This document shows, in pieces, positions 1-7,468 of a DNA stretch of 13,769 bases. Origin of the DNA: Woronichinia sp035285405 (GTDB lineage Bacteria > Cyanobacteriota > Cyanobacteriia > Cyanobacteriales > Microcystaceae); assembly GCA_035285405.1 (NCBI GenBank), contig JAYKJI010000393.1, forward strand, positions 1 through 13,769. Reading direction: 5' to 3'. Position 1 is the stretch's first letter. Every line of letters begins with the position of its first letter. Made by a program: the position numbers and the translations under genes. The notes below the pieces were generated by a model. It did no database searches and was not told where the DNA came from. It was given only the letters and a program-made list of their open reading frames with translations.

Positions 1-1002
1 ACCCGCTTCAGCCGCTTTAACGGCGGGCCAAATATAAACCTGATCGGATATCAACACAGGTGTTCCGACGGCCATGGCTTCAGCAACGACAATGCCAAAA
101 TTTTCGTAATAGGATGGCAAAACTAAGAGATCTGCCTTTTTTAATAAATACCACTTGGCCTCTCCCTCCACAAAACCAGCGATCGCCGTATCTGTTGCAA
201 TGGTTGAAGCTTGGACTTGGGCTAAAATTTGTTGTTCGTAATCGGGATCTTGGGGATTAGAACCCGCCAAAATAAAGTGAAAATCAACCCCTACTCTTTT
301 TAAATTCTCCAAGGCCGAAATTAACAGTTCTAAGCCTTTTTTGGGATCAATCCGTGACAGAAACAAAAGCCTTGGAATCTGCTGATCAGTTGCTTCCAGC
401 CCAGAAGACGGACAAGGTTCTAGATCTGGCAAATTAGGGGGAGTGACTCCCAACGGTAAGATAACCACAGGACTGTTAGTTCCATAACGTTCCGACACAT
501 CCGCTTCTTGCTGGGTCGTGAAATGAATAGCGGCGGCTCCCTGTAGATTAGGACGTTCTAATAGGTTGCCATAAATTTTTTTAAGGGCTTGTTTTTTTCT
601 TAAATCTAAGGGATCTAAGGTTCCTAAAGGGCGCAAAATATAGGGTAACTTTTTGAGGCGACAGACCGTGGCCGCCGCTGTGCTAATGGGAGAAAAAAGA
701 GCATGAATATGGGCCAGATCGTAATCCTGACTATGATGCCATAACCAATTTAAAAGTCCCAGGGAAAATTTGTAGCGACGAAAGGGAGAGCAGTTAAAAT
801 AAATCACCTCGTAACCTTGTTCCTTAAGCGGTTCGGCTAGGGGAACAGATAGGGGTAATTGTCCAAAGTCCCCATTGCTGTTGGTGGTTAAAATGGTGAC
901 ACAAACACCTTGCTCGGCCAAGGCAGCCGATAAACCCCTGACCATTTGACTGGGGCCACCATAGATCAGAGAAATGGCGGGAATAATCTGTAAAATTTTC
1001 AA
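1..1002 (-). CDS. GT4 family glycosyltransferase, C-terminus beyond the window
   Basis: A nucleotide-sugar-dependent glycosyltransferase of the GT-B fold, family GT4, probably cytoplasmic and acting in surface polysaccharide or glycolipid synthesis; donor and acceptor cannot be read. The frame is open for 334 residues to the left edge. The N-terminus reads KILQIIPAIS followed by a YGGPS glycine loop (residues 14-18), typical of GT4 N-terminal Rossmann domains. Mid-protein LFLSRIDPKKGLELL is the usual start of the C-terminal domain. The EX7E motif is present as ENFGIVVAE (E300 and E308), followed by AMAVGTPVL. No ATG lies near the N-terminus; a TTG at 1000-1002 gives the canonical beginning, with a CTG four codons upstream as the alternative. 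I see no good ribosome-binding site. It lies 28 nt downstream of the Hpt gene on the same strand, so the two may be cotranscribed. Family assignment is secure; the start is less so. Confidence 0.88.
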   Translation of the reverse strand, partial: MKILQIIPAISLIYGGPSQMVRGLSAALAEQGVCVTILTTNSNGDFGQLPLSVPLAEPLKEQGYEVIYFNCSPFRRYKFSLGLLNWLWHHSQDYDLAHIHALFSPISTAAATVCRLKKLPYILRPLGTLDPLDLRKKQALKKIYGNLLERPNLQGAAAIHFTTQQEADVSERYGTNSPVVILPLGVTPPNLPDLEPCPSSGLEATDQQIPRLLFLSRIDPKKGLELLISALENLKRVGVDFHFILAGSNPQDPDYEQQILAQVQASTIATDTAIAGFVEGEAKWYLLKKADLLVLPSYYENFGIVVAEAMAVGTPVLISDQVYIWPAVKAAEAG

Positions 1003-1030
1003 ACGCTTGTCCAGGCGATCGCCGCTCTTA

Positions 1031-1921
1031 TTATCGCTGTTGGGATAGGAGTTGAACTAATTGTTTAACCTGTTGTTGATTAAAAACCTGTAACAGAATG
1101 TTAGCCGCAGAACTGGGATCGGCTGGCAGGAGAATTTGGGGAGTTTGAGCATTGGCCAATTGTTGTAACCCTTGGCTCACCGATATTTTCTGTCCCTGTT
1201 CCAATTCGAGGTAATCACAGCCTTGCTTGAGATCCTTCAGCACAATGGGAGCTAAGGTACGGTAGGAATGACGGGGATTGGTGATCGCGGATTCAACCGT
1301 TTTTACTAATTGTTGCCAGTTATTTTGATGGGCAGCCAGTTTACGCAAATCTCCACAGTGATGCTGTAGTTGTTGGCGATTTGTAGGGGAAGGGTCTTGC
1401 TTAAAGACCTGTAGCATTTGCCGCAGGATCGACTTAATTTGTACAGGAAGATCTTCGAGAGGCTCCTTGGGAGAGAGGAGTTTGGAGTCTGGAACGGCTT
1501 CTGTGCCATCACTTAACAACTGACTCAGATAATGCTGAAGTTCTATAAAATTGTTATTAGCACCTTCAACAATTGATTCTGCCTCCTCTGGTTGTAATCC
1601 AAAGGGCCCCTGCAACTTCTCCACGAGATCCTGTAAAACGTCGTAACCTTTGAGAAAGAGAGATTCGAGCTTTTGATCTACTCCCACCCGATTTTCTCTG
1701 AGAATTTTGAAAGCATCCTCTAAACGGTGGGCAATTTTTTGAATACTGCTGTAACCTAGCATCGCCGCCCCCCCTTTAATGGAGTGAGCCGCCCGAAACA
1801 TTTCATTCACACGTTCCGTGTCTTCAATAACGGAAGAGAGTTCTAGAATACCTCGCTCTAAGGTTTCTAAGTGTTCTTTCGCCTCTTCAATAAAGTAGCC
1901 GAGGATTCTCTGCTGATCCAA
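1031..1921 (-). CDS. Hpt-domain phosphotransfer protein, PilL-N/CheA N-terminus-like
   Basis: A histidine-containing phosphotransfer protein. The N-terminal helical bundle (about residues 1-110) contains the Hpt signature AAHSIKGGAAMLG, with phospho-acceptor His46 when counted from the chosen start. No histidine kinase ATPase domain and no receiver domain follow. The rest (about 120-296) is predicted helical, glutamine-rich and unrecognised. In Synechocystis the CheA-like kinase of the type IV pilus phototaxis system is split, with a separate Hpt protein (PilL-N, Slr0073); this protein resembles that half, but the assignment is inference. Start choice: the frame opens at a TTG at 1940-1942, but a strong GGAGG lies inside that extension, 9 nt before a second TTG at 1919-1921. 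That second TTG gives the N-terminus MDQQRILGYFIEEAKEHLE, so I use it (296 residues). A partner kinase is not in the window. Confidence 0.85.
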   Translation of the reverse strand: MDQQRILGYFIEEAKEHLETLERGILELSSVIEDTERVNEMFRAAHSIKGGAAMLGYSSIQKIAHRLEDAFKILRENRVGVDQKLESLFLKGYDVLQDLVEKLQGPFGLQPEEAESIVEGANNNFIELQHYLSQLLSDGTEAVPDSKLLSPKEPLEDLPVQIKSILRQMLQVFKQDPSPTNRQQLQHHCGDLRKLAAHQNNWQQLVKTVESAITNPRHSYRTLAPIVLKDLKQGCDYLELEQGQKISVSQGLQQLANAQTPQILLPADPSSAANILLQVFNQQQVKQLVQLLSQQR

Positions 1922-1960
1922 GGGGTTTGTCCTCCATTGCAACCGAACTACCGCTAGATT

Positions 1961-1976
1961 CCCTGGTTAGGCAGGG
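1961..1976 (-). other. small hairpin in the Hpt gene leader
   Basis: CCCTG (1961-1965) and CAGGG (1972-1976) can pair around a 6-nt loop, about 40 nt upstream of the chosen Hpt start on the minus strand. It is a short stem and could be chance. No known riboswitch or protein-binding motif is recognised. Confidence 0.2.
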
Positions 1977-2097
1977 GAATAGGTTAACTACTAGGATGCC
2001 CTAATCTTCTCTAAAAAGCATCAATTTTAGTTTACAGAATCTTAACAAAAGCTCAAACCCTGATGGGAAAAGACTTTTCGCCTTGACAATCATTGGG

Positions 2098-2349
2098 TTA
2101 GCGAGCTTCTCGCCGAAAAAGCCAGAACATCAGAGCCGCGACTCCCACCTGTAACCCTAAATTGGGCAAGATGGCGATCGAGTCCCGTCCAGCGAGGAAT
2201 TGCAAGAAAAAGATTCCAGCCCCAATTGTGGCAGAAAGGCCTAATCCTAAATACAAAAATTGGCGTAATCCTTTATAGGGAGCCTTGGCCTCGGCCCGCA
2301 AGCGAGCATATTTTTCAGGGGACAGTTGTTTTAGGGAAGGCTTAACCAT
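2098..2349 (-). CDS. DUF3493 / LPA1-like small membrane protein
   Basis: An 83-residue protein. A basic, polar N-terminus (about 1-27, SPEKYARLRAEAKAPYKGLR) precedes two hydrophobic segments (about residues 29-50 and 59-77) and a basic RREAR tail, giving a helical hairpin with both ends probably cytoplasmic. The AEAKAPYKGLRQFLYL... pattern matches what I recall of DUF3493, a family common in cyanobacteria. It is related to the C-terminal part of the chloroplast photosystem II accumulation factor LPA1/REP27. A role in thylakoid or photosystem II biogenesis is inference from that family. The ATG at 2347-2349 has no obvious Shine-Dalgarno sequence. It stands alone on the minus strand: 155 bp from the Hpt start and divergent from the tRNA-Thr gene. 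Confidence 0.7.
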   Translation of the reverse strand: MVKPSLKQLSPEKYARLRAEAKAPYKGLRQFLYLGLGLSATIGAGIFFLQFLAGRDSIAILPNLGLQVGVAALMFWLFRREAR

Positions 2350-2471
2350 ATTGTTTAAAGATTTTGTTGATCAACGACTCGAATTAAAATTGCCCTTCTG
2401 AGTTACAATGTCTTTTTGGCAGAAAAGCTGAGGACTGCTCAGAAGTACGCTAAAATGCCAATAAAACCTAC

Positions 2472-2544
2472 GCTAGATTAGCTCAGTTGGTAGAGCACGT
2501 CATTCGTAATGATGGGGTCAGGGGTTCGAGTCCCCTATCTAGCT
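2472..2544 (+). tRNA. tRNA-Thr (anticodon CGT)
   Basis: A full cloverleaf can be drawn. The acceptor stem GCTAGAT (2472-2478) pairs perfectly with ATCTAGC (2537-2543). The D arm is GCTC/GAGC around AGTTGGTA. The anticodon stem CGTCA/TGATG (one G-T pair) encloses the loop TTCGTAA, placing anticodon CGT at 2505-2507, which reads the threonine codon ACG. The variable loop is GGGTC, and the T arm is AGGGG/CCCCT around TTCGAGT. The discriminator base is T2544 and CCA is not encoded, as is usual in cyanobacteria. A TAAAAT at 2451-2456 could be the promoter -10 box, but no good -35 goes with it. Confidence 0.97.
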
Positions 2545-2907
2545 TAGTTGTACTGCATATTCAAGGATTAAAGGTTGTTGTTCAACAAATCATGTCGCGA
2601 TTTCAAAGATTGATGTCGCAAAAAACTATCAGCCTAATTGTAAGTCATTTAAAAATGATAGGACGCATTTTCCGATATAGCAATGGTGTCCCGATTAAAA
2701 GACATCCAACGATAGATAAAACTACGGCCAATGCTCATTGAACAAAAACTTTAATCTTTTGAGCGATCGCTGTCCTTAATCTCCTTAAAAAATAATGGCG
2801 ATCGCTGAAATACTGAAATAGATTAAACTGATGATAGGAGTTGTGTTCTCTCTAGGGCTTAGAATTAAGAGAAGATTAAATTAGATAGATTATTAGTTTC
2901 TTTTCCT
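2545..2907. other. 363-bp intergenic region between tRNA-Thr and crcB
   Basis: No gene is supported here. A 49-codon frame from an ATG at 2592-2594 (MSRFQRLMSQKTISL...) stops at 2741, matches nothing I recognise and has no ribosome-binding site. ATGTCGC occurs twice, 20 bp apart (2592 and 2612). Two HIP1 octamers near 2764 and 2799 bracket about 27 bp of A/T-rich sequence and could pair as an 8-bp stem, resembling in outline the repeat family at the right edge but with an unrelated interior. The crcB leader lies in the last 100 bp; I see no fluoride riboswitch in it. Confidence 0.5.
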
Positions 2908-3309
2908 ATGTTTGCCTCTCTAGATCCTAACGTGCGAGCCCCGATCGCCATCGCCTTGGGGGCAATACCAGGCGCATTATGTCGCTACTATTTGACAGTG
3001 GGATTAGCAAAATGGTTGGGTGAAAATTTTCCCTATGGAACCATGTTCGTCAATCTTAGCGGTTCTTTTTTGATGGGTTTTATTATCACCTTAGCCCTAG
3101 AACGTACCTTAATTTCTCCCGATCTACGCCTATTTTTGGCCGTGGGTTTTTTAGGCTCCTATACCACTTTTTCTACCTATACCCTCGACAATGATCTTTT
3201 TCTCCGCTCTGGCCATTGGGGAATGGGCTTATTTTATAGCCTAGGAAGCCTAATTTTGGGAGTAATGGGTTTAGAATTAGGCAGTTTCTTGGCTCGCAAA
3301 CTGTTTTAA
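2908..3309 (+). CDS. crcB: fluoride ion channel/exporter CrcB (Fluc)
   Basis: A 133-residue inner-membrane protein with four hydrophobic segments (about residues 13-36, 43-64, 73-96 and 105-130). Members of this family assemble as dual-topology dimers that let fluoride leave the cytoplasm. Family hallmarks are the GALCRYYL segment with Arg26, the pore-region Asn49 in FVNLSGSFLMG, and the GFLGSYTTFSTYTLD stretch (residues 80-94) carrying the TTFST motif. Length is normal for the family. Start ATG 2908 follows a T-rich leader with no clear Shine-Dalgarno. Only one copy is present, so it may form a homodimer; some bacteria carry a tandem crcB pair instead. Its TAA overlaps the convergent gatB TAA (shared bases 3306-3309), which leaves no room for a dedicated terminator between them. 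Confidence 0.96.
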   Translation: MFASLDPNVRAPIAIALGAIPGALCRYYLTVGLAKWLGENFPYGTMFVNLSGSFLMGFIITLALERTLISPDLRLFLAVGFLGSYTTFSTYTLDNDLFLRSGHWGMGLFYSLGSLILGVMGLELGSFLARKLF

Positions 3310-4814
3310 GCCTGCAATTTTTCATCAATCAATTGATTCGTTAATTTGGGATCAGCCCGTCCCCCCGTTTTCTTCATGACTTGACCGACAAAGAAACCTT
3401 TCATATTGCCCTTACCACTGCGGAATTTTTCGACTTCCTTGGGATTGGCAGCCAGAATTTCCTCAATGACTTTGGCTAATGCCTGGGGATCAGAAAGTTG
3501 GGTCATGCCCTTGGATTCAATGATTTTTTGGGGAGAACCACCCTTTTCTAAAAGTTCAGGCAGGATTTCCTTGGCAATTTTGCCGCTAATGGTTCCCTTA
3601 TCAATCAATTGCACCAACTCAGCCAGGGCTTCCGGTTTAAAGGGAATTTCCGTAATCGTCAATTTGGCATTATTCAGATAGGCCGCCAAATCTTGAGTGA
3701 CCCAATTGGCCACTAATTTGGGATTGCCTCCCGTTTTTACTGCTGTTTCAAAATATTCAGCTACTTCCCGATCCTCGGTAATCACCCTAGCATCGTAGGC
3801 AGATAGTCCAAACTCTTGTTCATAGCGCGATCGCTTAACGGCGGGGAGTTCGGGTAATGCCGCTTGCCAGTCCAACTTTTGGGCATTGGAAACCATCAGA
3901 GGCGGTAAATCCGGTTCAGGGAAATAGCGATAATCACTGGAGCCTTCCTTGGAACGCATACTAATTGTCCGTTGGCTGCCTTCTTCCCAAAGACGAGTTT
4001 CTTGGTAGATGCGATCGCCGTTTTCAATTGCTTCGATCTGCCGTTCAATTTCGTACTCAATCGCCCGTTGAATCGCACTAAAGGAGTTCATATTTTTGAT
4101 CTCAACCTTAACGCCGAATTGTTCCTGACCCACAGGACGAACTGAAATATTGACATCACAGCGCAGGGAACCTTCCTGCATATTGCCATCACTAATACCG
4201 AGATAACGGACTAATTGTCGTAAGGATTGGGCATATTCCGCCGCTTCTTGCCCCGATCGCAAATCTGGCTCTGAAACAATTTCTAATAAGGGAACGCCGG
4301 TACGGTTAAAATCCACTAGGGAATGGGTTGATCCCGATAGGCGTGCGGCTTTAGCCGTGCCTTCGGCATCGCTACCAGCATGAACTAATTTGCCAGCATC
4401 TTCTTCCATGTGCAGGCGTGTAATACCGATAGTCTTACGGGTGATAGCCTTGGTTTTCTTATCCACTAATTCGATCTCTAGGGAACCATGCTCGACGATG
4501 GGCAGATCAAACTGGGAAATTTGGTAATTCTTGGGAAGATCAGGATAAAAATACTGCTTACGGTCAAATTTGCTGTAGGGCGCAATCTGGCCATTGATCG
4601 CTAATCCGAGCTTAACTGCTGCCGCCAAAACCTGTTCATTTAAGACAGGCAATACACCTGGATAGCCTAAACAGACAGGGCAGACATTGGTATTAGGTGG
4701 ACTATCAAAATGGGTAGAGCAGTTACAAAAAATCTTACTAGCAGTGTTGAGTTGACAGTGAGTTTCTAGTCCAATAACGGCTTCGTAATCAGTCTTAACA
4801 GCAGTGGCGGTCAT
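3306..4814 (-). CDS. gatB: Asp/Glu-tRNA(Asn/Gln) amidotransferase subunit B
   Basis: Subunit B of the cytoplasmic GatCAB complex, which converts misacylated Glu-tRNA(Gln), and Asp-tRNA(Asn) where used, to the amidated forms; cyanobacteria lack GlnRS and depend on it. The 502 residues are close to the family norm. The N-terminal kinase-like domain carries VIGLETHCQLNT, zinc-type cysteines (C30, C32 and the CPVC pair at 45-48), the segment HMEEDAGKLVH, and DFNRTGVPLLEIVSEPDLR. The C-terminal YqeY-like tRNA-binding domain (about 350-500) has GTISGKIAKEILPELLEKGG and ends with GFFVGQVMKKTGGRADPK. The start ATG at 4812-4814 has no obvious Shine-Dalgarno. The next minus-strand gene upstream ends 28 nt before it, so cotranscription is possible. 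gatA and gatC are not nearby, as is common in cyanobacteria. Confidence 0.98.
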   Translation of the reverse strand: MTATAVKTDYEAVIGLETHCQLNTASKIFCNCSTHFDSPPNTNVCPVCLGYPGVLPVLNEQVLAAAVKLGLAINGQIAPYSKFDRKQYFYPDLPKNYQISQFDLPIVEHGSLEIELVDKKTKAITRKTIGITRLHMEEDAGKLVHAGSDAEGTAKAARLSGSTHSLVDFNRTGVPLLEIVSEPDLRSGQEAAEYAQSLRQLVRYLGISDGNMQEGSLRCDVNISVRPVGQEQFGVKVEIKNMNSFSAIQRAIEYEIERQIEAIENGDRIYQETRLWEEGSQRTISMRSKEGSSDYRYFPEPDLPPLMVSNAQKLDWQAALPELPAVKRSRYEQEFGLSAYDARVITEDREVAEYFETAVKTGGNPKLVANWVTQDLAAYLNNAKLTITEIPFKPEALAELVQLIDKGTISGKIAKEILPELLEKGGSPQKIIESKGMTQLSDPQALAKVIEEILAANPKEVEKFRSGKGNMKGFFVGQVMKKTGGRADPKLTNQLIDEKLQA

Positions 4815-4842
4815 AGAGAATGATGAGAAAAAGCTGTCCCCA

Positions 4843-5304
4843 TTATACCCTAGCCGTTCCTTTTGCTTTTTCCTCTACATTCACCAGTTCCATTAATGAT
4901 TCAATGTTTGGGTATGGAGCCGCAGCTTCTACGCTAATAGCAGCAGGAGCAGGATTAGTTTCGGCCAGGTCAAGAGTTGTTTCCACTAAAGTCGCAAAGG
5001 GAATCACTTTTTTCACATCAGCGATCACCTTAGTAATTGCTTGAGAGGAAGATAATGCTTCACGAATAAAACTAAGTACGATATAATCTTTTTGACCAAT
5101 GCCAATTAAAGCGTCATCACAGCCACTTTCATACAATAACTCAACATAGATAGCTGGGTCTAGTTCAGGGTCTTCTAAATCAAATTTGAGTGTAAAATCG
5201 TATTCTTTTTCTTTCATTGTTTTAGTTGGTTTTTTCTTCTGAAGAATTTTGGGTGATGTGTAAACTTGTGGATTGATTTTCTGAATCGTAGTCAATTTGA
5301 CCAT
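4843..5304 (-). CDS. conserved protein resembling the N-terminal domain of a DNA-binding family, HTH part absent
   Basis: Up to 153 residues. The core YDFTLKFDLEDPELDPAIY...SGCDDALIGIGQKDYIVLSFIREALSSSQAI...ADVKKVIP (about residues 35-105) matches, as I recall it, the N-terminal domain of a widespread small-protein family. In those proteins this domain is followed by a helix-turn-helix segment starting around LTDVADLLGFSRQN. Here the homology stops near LVETTLDLA, and the tail is instead an Ala/Pro-rich linker plus an acidic end (NIESLMELVNVEEK). Only 28 nt separate its stop from gatB, so the HTH is not simply shifted into another frame downstream. The start is uncertain: ATG 5302-5304 gives a basic 29-residue extension, while the internal ATG at 5215-5217 (MKEKEYDF...) begins where family members usually do. 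Neither has a good Shine-Dalgarno. Function unknown. Confidence 0.7.
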   Translation of the reverse strand: MVKLTTIQKINPQVYTSPKILQKKKPTKTMKEKEYDFTLKFDLEDPELDPAIYVELLYESGCDDALIGIGQKDYIVLSFIREALSSSQAITKVIADVKKVIPFATLVETTLDLAETNPAPAAISVEAAAPYPNIESLMELVNVEEKAKGTARV

Positions 5305-5365
5305 TAGAGAGCAATCTATCCACAGATTCAGAACACTACCATAGCTTCCTTCGGGAAAATCAGCG

Positions 5366-5719
5366 TTAAAATTTAACTTTTCGATATAACCAATCGGCTA
5401 GTAAACCAGGACATTTTTGTTGAAACCAACGCAATAATAAGCGTTTGGCAATGGGTCTGGGAATGCCTACAATAGACTTTAAAAAACGATTGAGAGGAGG
5501 AAAGGGAAACTTTTTATTAATAATATTAATCACGCCGATGTCGTACAGAGATTCCAAAATCAGTTTAATGGTCGCTTCTTCCCGAACAAAAAGATCCTTC
5601 AGTAATAGCTGTACATCATGAAGACGTTCCTGTTTAAACCGCTCTTCTGCCAGAATGCTAGGGGGGACAGGGGGCTGGGGACGGACGGCGATCACTTTGC
5701 TTTTGGAAGAAGATAACAT
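5366..5719 (-). CDS. conserved hypothetical protein, 117 residues
   Basis: I do not recognise a named family. Residues 1-25 are low-complexity and Pro-rich (VRPQPPVPPS). The remainder is predicted helical and basic, with repeated hydrophobic positions (LLLKDLFVREEATIKLILESLYDIG, then KFPFPPLNRFLKSIVGIPRPIAKRLLLRWF) and a C-terminal CPGLLADWLYRKVKF. There is no signal peptide and no convincing membrane segment; the basic Leu-rich part could associate with membranes or RNA, but that is speculation. The ATG at 5717-5719 has no clear Shine-Dalgarno. It follows uppS by 59 nt on the same strand and could be the last gene of the lysA-cdaA-uppS transcript. Codon use and protein-like composition support a real gene. 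Confidence 0.7.
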   Translation of the reverse strand: MLSSSKSKVIAVRPQPPVPPSILAEERFKQERLHDVQLLLKDLFVREEATIKLILESLYDIGVINIINKKFPFPPLNRFLKSIVGIPRPIAKRLLLRWFQQKCPGLLADWLYRKVKF

Positions 5720-5778
5720 AGGAAGCGCGGAATTCAGTGAATAGTGGGTGAGCTATGGCGGCCCTAGACAATAATTCT

Positions 5779-6528
5779 CTAGACTTTACCAAAACGTCGT
5801 TCACGCTGCTGATAATCTAAGAGAGCTTTGTGAAACTCCTGGCGGTTAAAGTCAGGCCAGAGGGTCGGAGTCACGTAAATTTCGGCATAGGCCATCTGCC
5901 ATAGTAAAAAATTACTGATCCGCATTTCTCCACTGGTGCGAATGAGGAGATCGGGATGGGATAAGCCAAACGTATAGAGATGACGTTCGATTTCAGCCTC
6001 ATCAATGTCTTCCGGCGCGAGTTTTCCCGCTTGAATTTTAACCGCGATCGCCCGACAAGCTTGCAAAATCTCCTGTCTGCCCCCGTAATTAGTGGCAACG
6101 GTAAATTGGATACCAGTATTATTTTCTGTGTCACGCATAGAACGCTCAATCTCCTCCTGTAGAGAAAGAGGCAGCGAGTCCAAGTTACCCACAAAGCGAA
6201 TTTTGACATTCTCAGTCATCATTTCCTGCAATTCCCGCCGGAGCACCCGTTCAAACAGCGTCATTAAAAATTCCACTTCTTCCAGGGGACGACCCCAATT
6301 TTCCGTTGAGAAGGCATAGGCCGTTAAAGCTGGCACTCCCCAGTCATTACAACACCGCAAAAGACTTTTGAGCGCATCGACCCCGCGTTGATGTCCCATA
6401 ATACGAGGTAAGCCCCGCCGTTTTGCCCAGCGTCCATTGCCATCCATAATTACCGCAACATGCTGGGGCAAGAGGCTCGGATCGAGGTCAGTGGGGAGTT
6501 TTTGTAACACAGTGGAGTTAGCTGTCAT
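5779..6528 (-). CDS. uppS: polyprenyl (undecaprenyl) diphosphate synthase
   Basis: A cis-prenyltransferase that extends farnesyl diphosphate with IPP units to make the long-chain carrier for peptidoglycan and O-antigen units. It is soluble to membrane-peripheral. The 249 residues are of normal length. Catalytic Asp29 sits in VIMDGNGRWAKRR. Other family signatures are GHQRG (45-49), the YAFSTENW motif (71-78), and the IPP-binding RTSGEMRISNFLLWQ (Arg197, Arg203) running into AYAEIYVTPTLWPDF. The start ATG overlaps the cdaA TGA (an ATGA junction, bases 6525-6528), indicating translational coupling. It is the third gene of the lysA-cdaA-uppS cluster. Confidence 0.98.
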   Translation of the reverse strand: MTANSTVLQKLPTDLDPSLLPQHVAVIMDGNGRWAKRRGLPRIMGHQRGVDALKSLLRCCNDWGVPALTAYAFSTENWGRPLEEVEFLMTLFERVLRRELQEMMTENVKIRFVGNLDSLPLSLQEEIERSMRDTENNTGIQFTVATNYGGRQEILQACRAIAVKIQAGKLAPEDIDEAEIERHLYTFGLSHPDLLIRTSGEMRISNFLLWQMAYAEIYVTPTLWPDFNRQEFHKALLDYQQRERRFGKV

Positions 6529-7430
6529 TTCTTATCGTTTTTAGCTGATGAAGTCAAAAACAGACGCTGGAGAAACCATTTTCCTTGTGACCCAATTGTA
6601 CGACCAAGCCGCCCTAAACTTGGTGTTCCAGATTCTCGTTCCATTCTGGGCGCATATTTGGTTTCTAGCAGTTCTCTGAGTTTGCTACTGGTGAGGGGAC
6701 GATTGAGTAAACCTCTCTCTGCCAAGGTGATAGAGCCAGTTTCTTCCGAGACCACCACACAGAGACAATTTTCACTGCGCTCGGTAATGCCCATGGCCGC
6801 TCGGTGACGGGTTCCCAATTGGCGAGAAGCACTGCGTTCAGAGAGGGGTAAAATCACACCCGCCGCAATAATCCGAGTGCCGCGAATAAAAACCGCTCCA
6901 TCATGTAACAGGGTTTTGGGTTGGAAAATGGTTTGTAACAATTCCTTGGATAGTTCACTATTGAGCATTACGCCCTTATTAACAAAAAGTTTATTATCCA
7001 ACGTTCCAAAAGTTTCCATGACCATCAAAGCACCAATGCGATTTTGGGAAAGTTCTTTGACAGCATCCACAATTTCATCAATGGCATTATCCGTTTTGGG
7101 TACCTGGGGCTGTCGCTTAAATAATTGCAGAATCTGTCCCCGACCCAGTAATTCTAAAAAACGACGGAATTCCCCCTGAAAGATAACTGCCAGGGCCACC
7201 GCCGCCCCTAACACCAATTTCTCTAGCACAAATTTCAGTAATTCTAGATGAAGGCGATCGCTGATCACCTGGGCCACCATCAAAACAACGAGGCCGCGCA
7301 TCATCCAGAGAGTACGATATTCGCCAATAATCAGGCTCATCAAATAGAACACCCCTAGAACCAGACCAATATCCAGGGCGTTATGAAATAATGACGCGAT
7401 AAATTCGGGGTCAGGGGGGAAGCCCGACAT
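6525..7430 (-). CDS. cdaA: diadenylate cyclase CdaA (c-di-AMP synthase)
   Basis: A membrane-bound DAC enzyme condensing two ATP into cyclic di-AMP, which in other bacteria controls potassium and osmotic balance and, in cyanobacteria, has been linked to night-time survival. The 301 residues begin with three hydrophobic helices (about 15-35, 43-57 and 70-86), then a linker and the DAC domain. Catalytic motifs are intact: DGA at 177-179 and RHRAA at 208-212, within GTRHRAAMGITE, followed by VVSEETGSITLAERG. The C-terminal 40 residues are basic. It starts 38 nt after lysA, has no visible Shine-Dalgarno, and overlaps uppS by 4 nt. In Firmicutes cdaA typically sits with cdaR and glmM; here it sits between lysine/DAP and polyprenyl synthesis genes, as I recall for Synechocystis, and no cdaR is present. 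Confidence 0.97.
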   Translation of the reverse strand: MSGFPPDPEFIASLFHNALDIGLVLGVFYLMSLIIGEYRTLWMMRGLVVLMVAQVISDRLHLELLKFVLEKLVLGAAVALAVIFQGEFRRFLELLGRGQILQLFKRQPQVPKTDNAIDEIVDAVKELSQNRIGALMVMETFGTLDNKLFVNKGVMLNSELSKELLQTIFQPKTLLHDGAVFIRGTRIIAAGVILPLSERSASRQLGTRHRAAMGITERSENCLCVVVSEETGSITLAERGLLNRPLTSSKLRELLETKYAPRMERESGTPSLGRLGRTIGSQGKWFLQRLFLTSSAKNDKK

Positions 7431-7468
7431 GGGAAAAAGGAAGAATAGGGTTATTAATAAAAGATGAA

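Noticed and set aside
60..260. 66-codon plus-strand frame
   Set aside because: Antisense to the glycosyltransferase, whose EX7E motif lies in the same bases.
2487..2741. 84-codon plus-strand frame
   Set aside because: Its first part is the tRNA-Thr gene read as protein; the rest has no family likeness or ribosome-binding site.
2800..2907. Fluoride riboswitch upstream of crcB
   Set aside because: crcB genes often have one, and GATGATAGG looked promising, but the conserved crcB-motif pseudoknot segments and stems cannot be matched in the leader.
5346..5357. TTCC-TTCG-GGAA tetraloop hairpin between the two unknown genes
   Set aside because: The stem is only 4 bp, and the stable UUCG form would be on the strand opposite the transcribed genes.
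5764..5783. CTAGA/TCTAG hairpin at the uppS stop as terminator
   Set aside because: Only 5 bp around a 9-nt loop, partly inside the coding end and with no T-run.
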